From Fomitopsis serialis (lineage: Eukaryota > Basidiomycota > Agaricomycetes > Polyporales > Fomitopsidaceae): a stretch of 24,264 nucleotides of DNA. Positions 1 through 9,652 of the stretch are shown here, one piece after another. Both the position numbers and the translations under genes were made by a program. The stretch's first letter is position 1. Every line of letters begins with the position of its first letter. The stretch is taken from positions 1 through 24,264 of the forward strand of contig NW_025955497.1 of NCBI RefSeq assembly GCF_022376445.1, written 5' to 3'. The notes under the pieces were generated by a model that had not been told where the DNA came from, did no database searches, and was given only the letters and a program-made list of their open reading frames with translations.

Positions 1-555
1 CCCCGGCCGCATGAAGACGTCCCCGACAGAGTCTCGATGCACATAAACAGCAGTATTCACCTTGAGGAGTGTCGTGGAGGGTGTACGCGCCGATCCGGGA
101 ATGGCTAGTAGAGCGTGGGACCGAGCGTTTACCAACTGTGCAGTTGCACCAGCCACAGTCCACGCTTGCCACCTGCCCTTCCTGGAGTTTGCCGCCGCCC
201 TTTGGCCACACTCGACGGTGGCGCCCACTGGCTTGCGAAGTCGAACTCACAATCGTCCCCTTGAACTCTGATATGGACTCGCGCTGAGAATGGGATCCCC
301 ATGAGGAGTAGAACTGCTTAAATCTACACAGACTGTACCAGCTGCCAGGGACACTGTTCGTCTTTGGGTTGTCTGCGTCATGGCCGGGGCGTCTGCCGCG
401 CGATCAATAAAGATGTGGCCCTTCAAGCACCCTTTGTTCTTTTTCTTCGAGCTCCTGTCCCTGGCCTATAAGATCCGTTTCATTTTGACCTTTCCCCTCG
501 TACTCCGCCTTCCCGATTGCTCCCCGAAGACTTTTTTTGCCGACTTACTGCCAGC
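1..555. other. Left-edge region without a confident gene
   Basis: I see no gene here that I can support. Short open frames exist on both strands but none resembles a known family. On the minus strand the first 66 bases read as an open, codon-like stretch containing VYVHRDSVGDVF that runs off the window, so the edge may carry part of a minus-strand gene whose body lies outside. A pyrimidine-rich run just before 556 is typical of a fungal core promoter for the plus-strand gene that follows. Confidence 0.3.
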
Positions 556-1331
556 ATGTCCGCGATGTCTCAATCATATCCTCCAGGCCAGACCGCGCGC
601 GACCTGCTCTACCTCTTCCCGCACGTCGAGGACGACACAATGTCATCAATCCTCAACCATTCTCTCCCTGGCGGCGACCTCTACAAGCTAGACTCACGAC
701 GCATCCTTGAGGCACAATGGGACCTCATCGACGCCTCTCTAGACGACAGCGCCCCGCCACACGCGCTGCGTACCTCCCCGCACGCCGTCGACGTCTACCC
801 CACGCTCGACGCGCTCCTCGTCCCGCTCAACGCATACTTCTCCGTGCTCACTCTGCACGGGCTCGCGCGTGGCCAGCCGACGATGCTCCCCTACTACTTC
901 TTCCGCTACAGCAGCCACCTCGTCAAGATCGCGACGCAGTACGAGTGGCCCGCGGTGCTCCGGTATCACCTCGCGTTCTACGCGCGGCGGTGTAAGGAGA
1001 TGCGCGTGGGCGAGTACGCTGGGTGGGGGAAGGTCGAAGTGGACCTGATGGAGCAATTCCTTGTGCCACACCAGAAAAACGTCAAGGTCGTGTATCCTAG
1101 TGGTGCCCCTCGATCGCGATGTATTAGGTACTGATACAATGCATTCTGCTATTAGTCTCGAAAAAGTGGCTGGACGAAGTGAACTGTGGCGGCGATCGTG
1201 CGTGGGCGGGCGGACTAGACTACAAATGTGCGGACGCGGTGTGCCCGGCCTGTGATAATGCGTACACTCTTCTGATGATACACCTCCTTCCAGATACCCA
1301 CTCCTACCAAAAGCTTGTAGTCGATGATTAA
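556..1331 (+). CDS. Basidiomycete hypothetical protein with C-terminal Cys-containing module
   Basis: Function unknown. The model has two exons (556-1102, 1156-1331) around a 53-nt intron; the exact donor is uncertain (1100 or 1103). Exon 1 encodes a compact alpha-helical-looking region with the stretches LLYLFPHVEDDT, LPGGDLYKLDSR, PYYFFRYSSHLVKIA and LAFYARRCKEMRVGEY. Exon 2 gives a tail with spaced cysteines (C in VNCGGDR, DYKCADAVCPAC) that could bind a metal. From memory, this looks like a repeated lineage-specific protein family of Agaricomycetes, sometimes gag-like, but no reverse transcriptase, protease or LTR is seen nearby. I chose the ATG at 556 because the preceding leader does not look like the family N-terminus; the ATG at 565 is also possible. 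The 3' end may be degraded or carry another intron. Confidence 0.5.
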
Positions 1332-1452
1332 TGGGATAGCAGATCGCTTGGTTCATTTCCCTTAGGCGACGGCGAACCCGGCTGCGTCTTCTCCGTCGAC
1401 GCTGTCTTCTCCGCGAATGAGACGAATCTAATCTCAGCGAGTCGTCCCTGGC

Positions 1453-2294
1453 CTATATTAGAGATTCACGCACCTGCGAGTTCGCACTGGTCGGCGGGGT
1501 CTGCAGCTCCTGCAGCTCCTTTGCCAGCTGCCGCATCCGCTCGATGCCGCGCCTGTCATTAGGACTGGATACGTATCCGTGTCGCACCTCCATCTCGTGC
1601 ATGAAGGCTGCGATGTCGCCTAGCGACCTGCCTACGGCTTGCAGCGCAGATGTTAAGGTCCTGCATGGCTCGTTGTGAGCAACAGCCATGCTCAACGGCG
1701 ACTCCGTCTCCGACGATACCGATAGAACCGACCCTACCTGTTGCGCCCATGGTCATTATCCCTCAGGAAGGTCGAGATCCGCTCGTATCGCGCGTCCTCC
1801 CGCTCTGTGCGTCGCCTTTCGCTCTGCACCGTCGCCTCCTGTAGTTCCGCCACCGCCCATCTGACATCCTCTAGGAATTGGTGGGTCTTTGCGTCTGCTT
1901 CTTCCCTCCTCGGCCGTGCAAGCTCCTCTTCCACCGCCCTCTTACCCAGGCCTTCTACTGTCTCCTTCACCTCTCCCAACACCTCAAGGATGCTCTCCGT
2001 ATTCCTCTTCGTCACATGCACGTCCGCGAGCTCCTTCTGCGACGCCGCCGCGTTCGCCGCCCTCTGCTTGCCCATCTCCTCGTGCATCACCGCGAGCGTG
2101 CGCCGGAACCCGACCATCTCACGCGCACGTGCAGTTAGCAGGGTGTTTGTGGTGCGTAGCTCGGTCTGCAGGGCGCCGAGCCGGCGGCGGACGAGGAGGT
2201 AGGGGACGGCGGCGATGGTCACGGTGCCGAGGACGAGCAGCGAGACGAACGCCCTGCGGCGCTCGTCGCGGTCTTTGGAGGTCAACGAGAACAT
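1453..2294 (-). CDS. Single-pass membrane coiled-coil protein (tandem copy 1)
   Basis: Function unknown. Two exons (2294-1738 and 1660-1453) joined in phase give 254 residues. The 77-nt intron has a GTAGGG donor and an ATGCAG acceptor. After a short charged start (MFSLTSKDRDERRR) comes one hydrophobic segment at about residues 14-33 (VSLLVLGTVTIAAVPYLLV), then a basic RRR stop-transfer. A long heptad-rich region rich in Glu, Arg and Leu (about 35-180) is very likely coiled coil. The tail is also helical (RQLAKELQELQ). The positive flank after the membrane segment predicts the coiled coil on the cytosolic or matrix side. The same architecture appears in the next gene upstream, which suggests an old tandem duplication. 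The ATG at 2294 was preferred over longer upstream readings because it sits directly before the charged N-terminus. Confidence 0.65.
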
Positions 2295-2888
2295 CGCTGG
2301 CCGCGAATGCGGTTGTTGTTGGACGTGTGCGAGGAGAGAGGTGGCTACTTGTGCAGGGAGGGATGGAAACGGTGCGGACTGCGAGTGTGCGACTGACGCG
2401 TCTGCCGAGTGCGGGGTGTATACGATCGGCACGTGGTACGCGATTACGATACTTAGCGCCTGCCGGTGAGATCGCCTCTGAATACCTGCGTTCATGACGG
2501 TGCTGATAATATACACAATTTTCCTATGTAGTCTGACAGGACTTAAATAGCTCGGAGGGTCCGGACGTCCTGGGGACCAACGATGCCAAGACAGTTCAGT
2601 TTCCGAGTCAAGCTGCTATTGGTACATCGAATCAAACACAAGACTAGGCGGCCCGCTGGTCGTACAAGGAAGGTTGCGTATCCTGGGGGAGATCAAGTAT
2701 CTTGGATATGATGACAGCACGCGATAAGAGCGGGTAAGGAGTACACATTGTACAGAGTGATGAGGGTCCGGGAGTATGTGAGAAGTCTCGCGGGAAACGG
2801 TATAGTATGGAGCGCATGCGCAAAGAACACGCACTGGCAACTACGCGGTATCGTCGTTCTAAACGGCATACAAGACCTGGGGCGCGAA
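2295..2888. other. Intergenic region between the two tandem membrane coiled-coil genes
   Basis: This holds the promoter of the gene ending at 1453 and the 3' flank of the gene ending at 2889. I see no supported gene, RNA or repeat. Open frames such as 2616-2937 on the minus strand lack plausible codon content and are interrupted. Confidence 0.5.
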
Positions 2889-3422
2889 TCACTTCTTGCC
2901 CGACCAGCGGAACCTGTTGAGGATATCGCGCATCCACTCCGTCCCAGCCAGATGGCGCTCCACCGCCGCCGTCTCCGTCCTCTCGACGACGGTCTTCAGC
3001 TCCTGTATGCCTCCGAGGAGCTTGCCATCCAGCGTGCGCTGCTCGGCCTCTCGCCGCTCGCCCGCCCGGCGCACCTCCTCCATGCTGTGCTTCGCCTCCG
3101 ATATCAGCCCGCCCAGCTGCTTGTACTCGCCCCGCCTGACGATGTCCTGCTCGAGCAGCTTCTGCATGTCTCTCTGCAGCGCATCGTTCGCGATCGTCGC
3201 GTGCTCTAGGCGTCGCTCTAGGGAGATGAACTGTCTGCGCAGTATGGCATACGGGAGCAGCGCAACCGCGCCGAGGAGAGCTGAGCCAACTAGAGTGAGG
3301 CGAATGAACGCAGAGTCTGAGGGTTGCGTGCGCGTCTCCCTGTCATCAGGGTTTAACGATAGACCCTCTGCTGAACGCGCAGTGATGTGGGGGGTGACTG
3401 ACTCGCTGTGTCCGCTAGTCAT
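2889..3422 (-). CDS. Single-pass membrane coiled-coil protein (tandem copy 2)
   Basis: Function unknown. An intronless frame of 177 residues starts at the ATG at 3422 (MTSGHSESV). A polar N-terminal region of about 38 residues is followed by one membrane segment (TLVGSALLGAVALLPYAIL, about 42-62), a basic RR stop-transfer, and a coiled coil to about residue 155. It ends with a basic aromatic tail (WMRDILNRFRWSGKK). The order of parts and the motif after the membrane segment (LPYAILRRQFISLE here, VPYLLVRRRLGALQ in the neighbour) match the gene at 1453-2294, so the two are probable paralogues. Its ATG lies only 52 bp from the insertion site of the transposon at 3475-4739, which has displaced whatever promoter lay upstream. 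Confidence 0.65.
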   Translation of the reverse strand: MTSGHSESVTPHITARSAEGLSLNPDDRETRTQPSDSAFIRLTLVGSALLGAVALLPYAILRRQFISLERRLEHATIANDALQRDMQKLLEQDIVRRGEYKQLGGLISEAKHSMEEVRRAGERREAEQRTLDGKLLGGIQELKTVVERTETAAVERHLAGTEWMRDILNRFRWSGKK

Positions 3423-3474
3423 GGTCAAGGCAGCCTAGGTGTGGTTCCCAGGTGCTGAGTGAGCGGAGGGCTTA

Positions 3475-3519
3475 GGCCCTGTTCGGTAGCGCGGAAACCG
3501 TTTCCTCGCCGCGTTTCCT
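3475..3519 (+). repeat. Left terminal inverted repeat of the Harbinger-type element
   Basis: Starts GGCCCTGTTCGGTA and pairs with 4739-4691. It contains the short mirror-image block GGAAAC-C-GTTTCC, which would form a subterminal hairpin. The target-site TTA lies immediately outside at 3472-3474. Confidence 0.85.
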
Positions 3520-4211
3520 GACCTCGGGCTGGCCTCGGGGCGCTGGCGAGACAAATACTTAGACTCAAATACCTCTCAGTCACGCCCCCAAATAGGCAAC
3601 TTTGACTTCAACATCGCTAGCGAATTTGTGAATTCGCAGGGCTCTATCCTGACATTACTTATACAAGATTATGCAGGCATGGTATAAGTTAGTACTAAGA
3701 TCATATATATTCACATTATGGTTTATTCCATTTCACGGCCAGTGCAATAGTGCATTGATGAACATCGGGCATGAACAAAATTCGGAGAGGGCTGAATATA
3801 CAGATAAGTGTTGTCAGCCAGGGGAAGCTGTTACAAATTTTAATGTGCAAGGTCGGCTCGGGCGGTCGTCGTGGCTGCAGTCGCGCGGAACGGGCGGAAC
3901 AAGCAGGAACGCGCTCGGAATAGCTCCAAATACTGGTGTTTGAAAGTCGAAAAACGGTACACGCTGGCGCGCTGTACTTATCTATATACGTGCTGACATA
4001 AGCATGTGGCGTGCGCGCCCGTTACACAAATCAGAACCGTTGTCAACCCAGGTCATTATGGAGATCAAGGGTGCCTGAAATGCGATAATAGTACCATAGG
4101 TATGTACACCCAATAATGTTTCCGAGTGACCGAGTGATGTAGACTTGGTGTGCTAGTTGCGCGGATTTACTTACTTACAAATGTAAGTCATTGAATACTA
4201 CATCAGGAATA

Positions 4212-4426
4212 CTGTATCGGGCCGGGATCTCGGCCGGACAGGGTACTCGGTCAGTCGACCACCGTGGGCTCATTCCTAAAGTTAATCACAAGAAAAACAT
4301 ATCAGGAGGTAGAGGAGAATTGTGGGAGTCGATTGGTATGCATAATTTGTTGTAAGACTGGGAACTAAGCCTACGGCACTCGACTGACCGAGTACCATGT
4401 CCGGCCGAGATCCCGGCCCGATACAG
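4212..4426. mobile_element. Nested TA-flanked MITE (Tc1/mariner-like)
   Basis: A 215-bp element whose ends are 47-bp inverted repeats (4212-4258 and 4426-4380) with one mismatch. The repeats begin CTGTATCGGGCCGGGATC and are much more GC-rich than the interior. Each end is bordered by TA (4210-4211 and 4427-4428), the target duplication of the Tc1/mariner group. The repeat itself contains a near-palindrome (GGCCGGGATCTCGGCC). There is no coding capacity. It sits inside the Harbinger-type element, so it inserted later, or the outer element already carried it when it moved. Confidence 0.75.
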
Positions 4427-4690
4427 TACTTGAATTCGTAACAGTCCAACTTGAACGTGCATATTGCAGTGTTTATCATAGTGGTCGGTGGTCAGTCACA
4501 AGACAAAACAATGTATTCGAGCCTTCTCTCATTGTATTGCTAACTTTAAGCCTCAAGGAGACATCGTATGAATGTTGCTTATTCTTGGATTCATGAGTAG
4601 ACCTGGCTCGGACAAGCGGTTACCACGATAGGTAACCCCATGTCACAATTGTCACACTCGACGGCTTTGCCCGGGTGGCTGGCTCTGGCG

Positions 4691-4739
4691 AGGAAACGCG
4701 GCGAGGAAACGGTTTCCGCGCTACTTACCGAACAGGGCC
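4691..4739 (-). repeat. Right terminal inverted repeat of the Harbinger-type element
   Basis: Reverse complement of the left repeat apart from a 4-base insertion (AGTA-like) after GGTA. The duplicated TTA follows at 4740-4742. Confidence 0.85.
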
Positions 4740-4934
4740 TTAAAGATCGCGTAGGCGCCCAGCTGCCACTGCGGGCCGAACAGTCACAGCTGCATGATCG
4801 GAAAATCCCTGCCCTTGGGAAGCGAACAACTACAGTCCACATTGAGTCCACATCCCGCGAATCGAGCTTACACCCAATTCTACGTACTCTTGAGCCATCG
4901 TAGGGATTCACTAGTTCGATCCCATAGTCTCGAT

Positions 4935-6199
4935 ATGGCGCCCCAATCACTCTCCTCAGTAAACTTAACAATCCTTGGAAGCGCGTCTGCCCAACCTTCT
5001 TCAACCCGGAATCACTCCGCCCTCGCACTGCGCCTCGGCGGCGATGTCTGGCTCTTCGACTGTGGCGAAGCGACGCAGCACCGTATTCAGAAGAGCAACG
5101 TGAAGATGGGTAGAATCAAGAAGATCTTCATTACGCACACTCATGGTGGGTCCGAGCGCATTTGGAGTCGAGTCGAACTCAGGCATTTAGCAGGTGATCA
5201 TATATTCGGCCTTCTACCCCTCATGGCCAGCTGCCTCGATGGTTCAGGTGGCATGGTCAATGAGTCAGAGGACGGAAGACTTCAGTCAGGCAGTACAGAA
5301 GAGACACAGGTGCGCACAGAACCTAAACCTTCATGAACACCTGATCTCATCTCGGGATAACTTAGCCGTTAGAGATCTACGGTCCCTTGGGCACACGGGC
5401 CTTCATCCGCACCGGCATCTTCTACTCCTACACGAATCTCGGCGCACCGTACGTGGTACACGAGCTGCGCCTGCCTACCGATCCTGTGGACGGTGATTAC
5501 ACCACGCTCCCACCGCGATCGCCCGAGCTGCCGGGACGGAACATCATGCAGACGAACGGCGCGTGGACGGACATCTTCCGAGACGAGGTCGTCAGTGTCG
5601 CAGCTGCACCTATCTTGCATTCCGTCCCTTGCGTAGGGTTCGTGGTCACCGAGCTGCCAATACCGGGCAAGATCGACCCAAAGGACTACGTCCCCCACCT
5701 CAAGCGGACGAATACGCCGATGTCGGTTATGCGGCAATTACAACAGGGAGAAAGTGTCGAGCTGTCCGACGGCACTATCCTCAAAGGACCACTGAGGAGA
5801 CCAGGGCGCAAGGTGGCGATACTGGGCGACACCTACGACCCTTCGCCGATAATCGACTTGGCTCTGGACGCGGACCTTTTGGTTCATGAAGCCACGAACG
5901 CGCACTTGCCTAGGGTCGATCCAAATACGAAAGATGACGATACTTACGAGAGCGTGGAAGCACGAACGAAATCGCGCGGACACTCAACCCCACAGATGGC
6001 GGGTGCATTTGCGAAGAGGATCCGCGCGAAGAGGCTGTTGCTCAATCATTTCTCCGCTCGGTATGCGGGTAACGACGACGTCGATGAAGAAGCAAAGAAA
6101 ATCATGGAGGCCATTAGAGGACTGGCTATGCAGGAGTTCGATGGACCAGTCATCTGTGCGAGAGACTTCATGAGTTTCGACGTAGAATTACCACATTAG
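4935..6199 (+). CDS. ELAC1: Ribonuclease Z (short-form tRNase Z)
   Basis: Endonuclease that cuts the 3' trailer from precursor tRNAs before CCA addition. Three exons (4935-5145, 5194-5309, 5366-6199) give 386 residues, close to the short ELAC1-type enzymes and far below the long Trz1/ELAC2 form. The metallo-beta-lactamase fold is clear: an N-terminal strand (LTILGSASAQPSSTRNHSAL), DCGE at 42-45, and the zinc motif H68-T-H70-G-D72-H73, whose Gly codon is split by intron 1. Then come PLEIYGPLGTRAFIR, a second metal histidine in ILHSVPCVGFVV, GDT with the following Asp near 277, and the C-terminal HSTPQMAGAFAKRI and LNHFSARY motifs. It converges with the THOC7 gene, with 57 bp between the stops. 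A transposon ends 195 bp upstream of the ATG. The long loop between exon 2 and PLEIYG (about residues 85-109) is poorly conserved and its splice choice is less certain. Confidence 0.93.
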
Positions 6200-6256
6200 C
6201 CAAAGCCAAGGTCCGAGAGTGATACAAAGCAGGAGAGACAAAGACGACGTCTACCA

Positions 6257-7494
6257 TCAGTCATCAGGGGGGTCAGAGAGCTCACTGCTTTCATCACTAG
6301 CCTCACCCTCCTCCAGCTCCTCTTCGCGTGGTTTCCTCCTCGCCTTCAGATCCTTCGGGTCCTCAGCCAACTCGCCCATCTCGATGTCATCGTCCTCCGC
6401 TCTCGACGGTAGAGGTGGTGCCGGTGACAGAGCAGGCTGCAATGCAGGGGTTGGTGTTCTCGACCTGTTGGGCACGAAGGGTCGAGCGCCGGGATTGAGG
6501 TGCAGCCTCGCCGCCAAGGGGACGTCGTCAGACTCCCTGTCATTGTCGGGCATGTCCCTCGCGTCATCCTCCTTCAATTCTCCAGTTTCCTCTCGCGTCC
6601 GCACGCTCGCGGAGCCGTCCATATCGACATCATCGTCAACATTGGTAATCTCGGGTGGCGGTGTGGAGGGTCGTGAGAGGTCTGCGGGATCTTGCTTGCC
6701 CATAACGCGAAGCGCGTTCAGGTCCACTATGACATTATCCAAGGCTGACTTTTGGGCTTGTATCGTACGCGACTGATGCTCGTGCTCTGAACGGATGGCA
6801 GTCATGTCGTTCTCGAGGGCTTCAATGGACCTGCGGAGACGTTGTGGCTTAGACTGCATCGACAGCGTATAGTACGCACCGTTGAAGCTCTTCTCTACTA
6901 GGTAGCGTATTGATCTTCTCCGCAATGGCGTCATATTCGATCTTCCGTTTCCTTTGCAACTGCGCGTCCTCCAAGTCCGTTTTGAGGCGTTCAATCTCAT
7001 TTCTCAATCGTGCATGGTCCGAAGCTTCCGAAGGATGAAGTCAGCTGGAGGTCCGGCCGAGCAGTCTGCAGGACGCACCTATTCGTTCCCGTTCTCGTTG
7101 ATACTCCTCCACTTGCCTCGCCTCCGCCTCACATACCATCAAACTCTTCTGGAGAGATAAGTGGAACGACGCCAACTCCACGAGGAACGCCTCGCGCGCA
7201 TCGTCCACCGTCGACGCTGCAGGCGTAGGCTCTGGCCCGCTAGTATATGCGAGTGAAGTATAGCTGTGGAATTTGCGGGTCACACGACGCAACGCCTTCT
7301 CGTCATTGGTGATTCTGGTGTGTATGATAGCGTCTGTAAGAAGGCGAAGACGTGTCATGCAGTGATCCTGTGAGTTACCAGGATCGCAAGAGTCGCGCAC
7401 CTTCTTGTTGGACCGTCATTGGCGGTGCGGTGTAGAGTTTCTCGTCATGGTTTGCAGCCGCGTCCTGCATAGCTGCGTCTGCTGCGGACGACAT
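6257..7494 (-). CDS. THOC7: THO complex subunit 7 homologue (THOC7/Mft1 family)
   Basis: Predicted nuclear subunit of THO/TREX, which couples transcription elongation to mRNA packaging and export. Four exons (7494-7401, 7333-7079, 7024-6880, 6830-6257) join in frame to 355 residues. The THOC7 domain spans about 30-195: DAIIHTRITNDEKALRRV, then KFHSYTSL, the helix SFHLSLQKSLMVCEAEARQVEEY, and the long coiled coil with RLRNEIERLKTDLEDAQ, KRKIEYDAIAEKINTLPSRE and SIEALENDMTAI. The C-terminal half (about 210-355) is disordered, rich in Pro, Asp and Glu (VDDDVDMDG, EELEEGEASDESSELSDPPDD); human THOC7 is only about 200 residues, so this tail is a fungal extension. Intron 1 splits the Asp codon just before AIIHTR, which confirms that junction. 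It is divergent from VTC1 and convergent with RNase Z. Confidence 0.88.
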
Positions 7495-7762
7495 GCTAGA
7501 GTGAAGAGCCCGGAGGAAAATGGAGAAGTGAACGGTGTCCACAGTTGGGAGTGAACGAGTGATCGCCACAGGCTCTGTGTGACACACAACGCCGTGTGAC
7601 AATCCTCAGAATGCGCTGTCACGAATTTTATCTTATCTCAGTCACAGCTCAAATAGGCGGGCCAGTGACGTCGCGCACGTTCGTGCTGCCCGTTTAGGTG
7701 CATGCAGTCCTAACTTCCGCCTTCGCTCAGGGACGCCGCCTACCTTGCGCATCCCCTCCATC
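7495..7762. promoter_or_regulatory. Divergent promoter region, THOC7 / VTC1
   Basis: 268 bp separate the two start codons, so both promoters must lie here or overlap. I see no clear TATA box. Two nearby copies of GTGTGACA lie at about 7576-7601, but their role is unknown. The plus-strand frames in this stretch read as shadows. Confidence 0.55.
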
Positions 7763-8374
7763 ATGTCCACGCAGCCTCTGCTGCAGCGCACTGCGGCGAA
7801 GCGCATCGCTCTGCCCGTCCGGGTCGAGCCCAAAGTGTCCTTCGCGAACGAGAGGACGTTTCTCTCGTGGCTGCACTTCACCGTAGTCCTTGGCGGGCTT
7901 GCCGTCGGTCTGCTCAATTTTGGAGATAAGGTGCGCTGGGCCTGCGACTGGTAAGTACCCTCCCTAAGAAGCCTTCAGGTTGGAAAAATAAGCGCGGCGA
8001 TGTTCTCGGTGGTCGGTGAGTACTCTCTCCTTGGTCGTCACAGGGTGAGCTGTGCTAACTGGTCGTGTGACGGCTCTCAGCTATGGCGGTGATGGTGTAT
8101 GCTCTATACACATATCACTGGAGGGCGGCATCCATTCGCAAGGGTGGACGTGGGCCGTACGATGACAGATATGGACCTGTAAGTACCGCATGAGTCTGGT
8201 CGGAGCTCGGGCAATCGCTAATTATTCTGTTCAGACAATATTGTGCATTGCTCTGCTGGGTGAGCGTCCGTCATCTAACACCTTTGCAGTAATGTTATTG
8301 AGATGTCTTTCTCTCCAGTCGCTATCGTCGCAAACTTCATCTTGCGCTTCTCACAGGAAGATACGAAACCCTGA
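7763..8374 (+). CDS. VTC1: Vacuolar transporter chaperone subunit Vtc1
   Basis: Small membrane subunit of the VTC complex, which makes polyphosphate and moves it into the vacuole. Five exons (7763-7930, 7979-8015, 8081-8178, 8235-8259, 8319-8374) give 127 residues, against 129 in yeast Vtc1. The protein is almost entirely the VTC/DUF202 domain. The N-terminus carries the conserved [20 protein letters not shown] and [10 protein letters not shown]. Three membrane segments follow ([50 protein letters not shown]) with the basic loop [21 protein letters not shown] between the second and third. Exon 4 is only 25 nt. An alternative acceptor at 8289 for exon 5 would give a 30-nt intron and the wrong frame, so 8318 was chosen. 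There is no SPX or polymerase domain, as expected for Vtc1. It converges with NDUFA8. Confidence 0.95.
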
Positions 8375-8653
8375 ACGAGGCTTCCGAGCTTTCAGAGGGG
8401 ACACATTTAGCGTGGCATCCCGCGTACCGTATACCACAGCCTAGGATATCACTGACACGGGGGCTTCCTTCGCCGCCGACCTTGTTTACCTTGTCTCGGT
8501 CCTGTATCTGTACCTGCAAGGAACCATCTTACCGTCTGCTTCCATTCGTGGCTCGATGAGATAGTATTGCTCAGTTGAACTCTGTTTGTCAATACAGCAC
8601 CAGAAGGATGGGCAGACACGTCTAGCACATCAAAATTCATTCGAGCAGGCAGG

Positions 8654-9452
8654 CTACTTCTGTATAGTGGTGAATACCGGGTTGCGGACTTCATGTATGG
8701 GCGTCTTTCCCTCCGTGCCCGGGATAGTCTTGACAAGGCCCTAATGAACCGCCTCGGTGAGCGTGCATTCTAGTCATGAAAGCAGAGGACGTACAAACTT
8801 CTCGAACATGCATTGATTGAGAGTGCGCTCCGGTTTCCGGCAATGGTAGTATTCCTGCCCAAGTCACGATAATTGGAATGAAAAGCGTCGACAACGAAGA
8901 AGGCACACCTGGTTGTGCTTCTCCAGACAATTCCAGTGCTGCTCGAATTCCGTAGCACAGCTGTCACGCATCTTCGAGATGCTGAGGGAGTGATTTGTCA
9001 GAACGCGAGTATTGTACCACTCAACATATTGAGTAAAGGAAAGGGCAAACGCACAGGTCGATGGCACATCTCGTCACTCTCCGCCCCTCCTTCAGGCAGT
9101 GCTCCGGGTCACGGTTCTCTGCCTTGCAGAGCATGAAATCCTCTGTGTATCAACGAATATCAGCTCCTGTCCGATCAGCTTCGCCTACGTGGGAGTGCCT
9201 TGTGCGTATAGTCCGGCCGCAAGTGACTCGCTCGCATAATTGCACCCACGAGCCCGGCATTCATACAATCATAAGGAGGTTCAGACACATACCATTGTAA
9301 TCCTTGCAGTGGGCCCCGAGGAAGAAGGCCGCGCTCTTCAGCGGCGCGCTAGAGGCACCAAGCTCCTGGACCTTGGGTACATTGCCGGGGAGGGGAGTCG
9401 GGTCGCTGTACGGATGCGCCGACTCGGACGGATCGTGGTACCTGCCGCTCAT
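8654..9452 (-). CDS. NDUFA8: NADH:ubiquinone oxidoreductase subunit NDUFA8 (twin CX9C protein)
   Basis: Accessory subunit of mitochondrial complex I on the intermembrane-space side, imported through the Mia40 disulfide relay. Five exons (9452-9293, 9142-9055, 8981-8909, 8854-8795, 8740-8654) give 155 residues. Four CX9C motifs are visible: HC-KDYNEDFML-C, HC-LKEGRRVTR-C, SC-ATEFEQHWN-C and HC-RKPERTLNQ-C, the double-CHCH pattern that defines this subunit. The conserved end FGLVKTIPGTEGKTPIHEV follows. Intron 1 is long (149 nt) for this genome; its ends were fixed by the Glu codon that completes CKDYNED. No cleavable presequence is expected or seen. It shares a 200-bp divergent promoter with the gene starting at 9653. 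Confidence 0.95.
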
Positions 9453-9652
9453 CGTGGTGAGTGTCCAGAGGTCGACGACAACGCAACCGTCACGGTAAAC
9501 GGGCGCCAATCCCGTTCGTCCGAAAGCGGGACGCACGCCGGGCGCTAGGAACGTGGGCGCTTGCACGCGTTCGCTGCATTGTAGTCGACCGCGAGCACGA
9601 CGCGTCCGACCGTGTACTATACCACGGAAACTCGCATCTCTGCGTCCACATC
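9453..9652. promoter_or_regulatory. Divergent promoter region, NDUFA8 / gene at 9653
   Basis: Only 200 bp lie between the two start codons. There is no TATA box at a conventional distance from either start. The two genes are likely co-expressed at a housekeeping level, but this is inference from spacing only. Confidence 0.5.

Larger units (their letters stand above)
3475..4739. mobile_element. Non-autonomous PIF/Harbinger-type DNA transposon
   Basis: The two ends are inverted repeats beginning GGCCCTGTTCGGTA. The left copy is 3475-3519 (45 bp) and the right copy is 4691-4739 (49 bp); they match base for base except for a 4-base insertion in the right copy. The flanking trinucleotide TTA (3472-3474 and 4740-4742) is duplicated. 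A 3-bp TWA duplication and GGSCCTGTT-like termini are the established hallmarks of the PIF/Harbinger (Tourist) superfamily. The 1.26-kb interior has no frame resembling a DDE transposase or the Myb-like partner protein, so it depends on an element elsewhere. Another inverted-repeat element is nested at 4212-4426. It separates the divergently transcribed genes starting at 3422 and 4935. Confidence 0.85.

Noticed and set aside
3671..3943. 90-residue open frame inside the transposon as a transposase remnant
   Set aside because: It has no DDE-type or Myb-like motifs and lies in AT-rich non-coding DNA. The element is better called non-autonomous.
4905..4930. AGTTCGATCCC resembling a tRNA B box
   Set aside because: There is no matching A box at the right distance and no foldable acceptor stem; it lies in the leader of the RNase Z gene.
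8260..8289. Alternative acceptor for the last VTC1 intron
   Set aside because: It would make a 30-nt intron, below the size range here, and would destroy the conserved third membrane segment.
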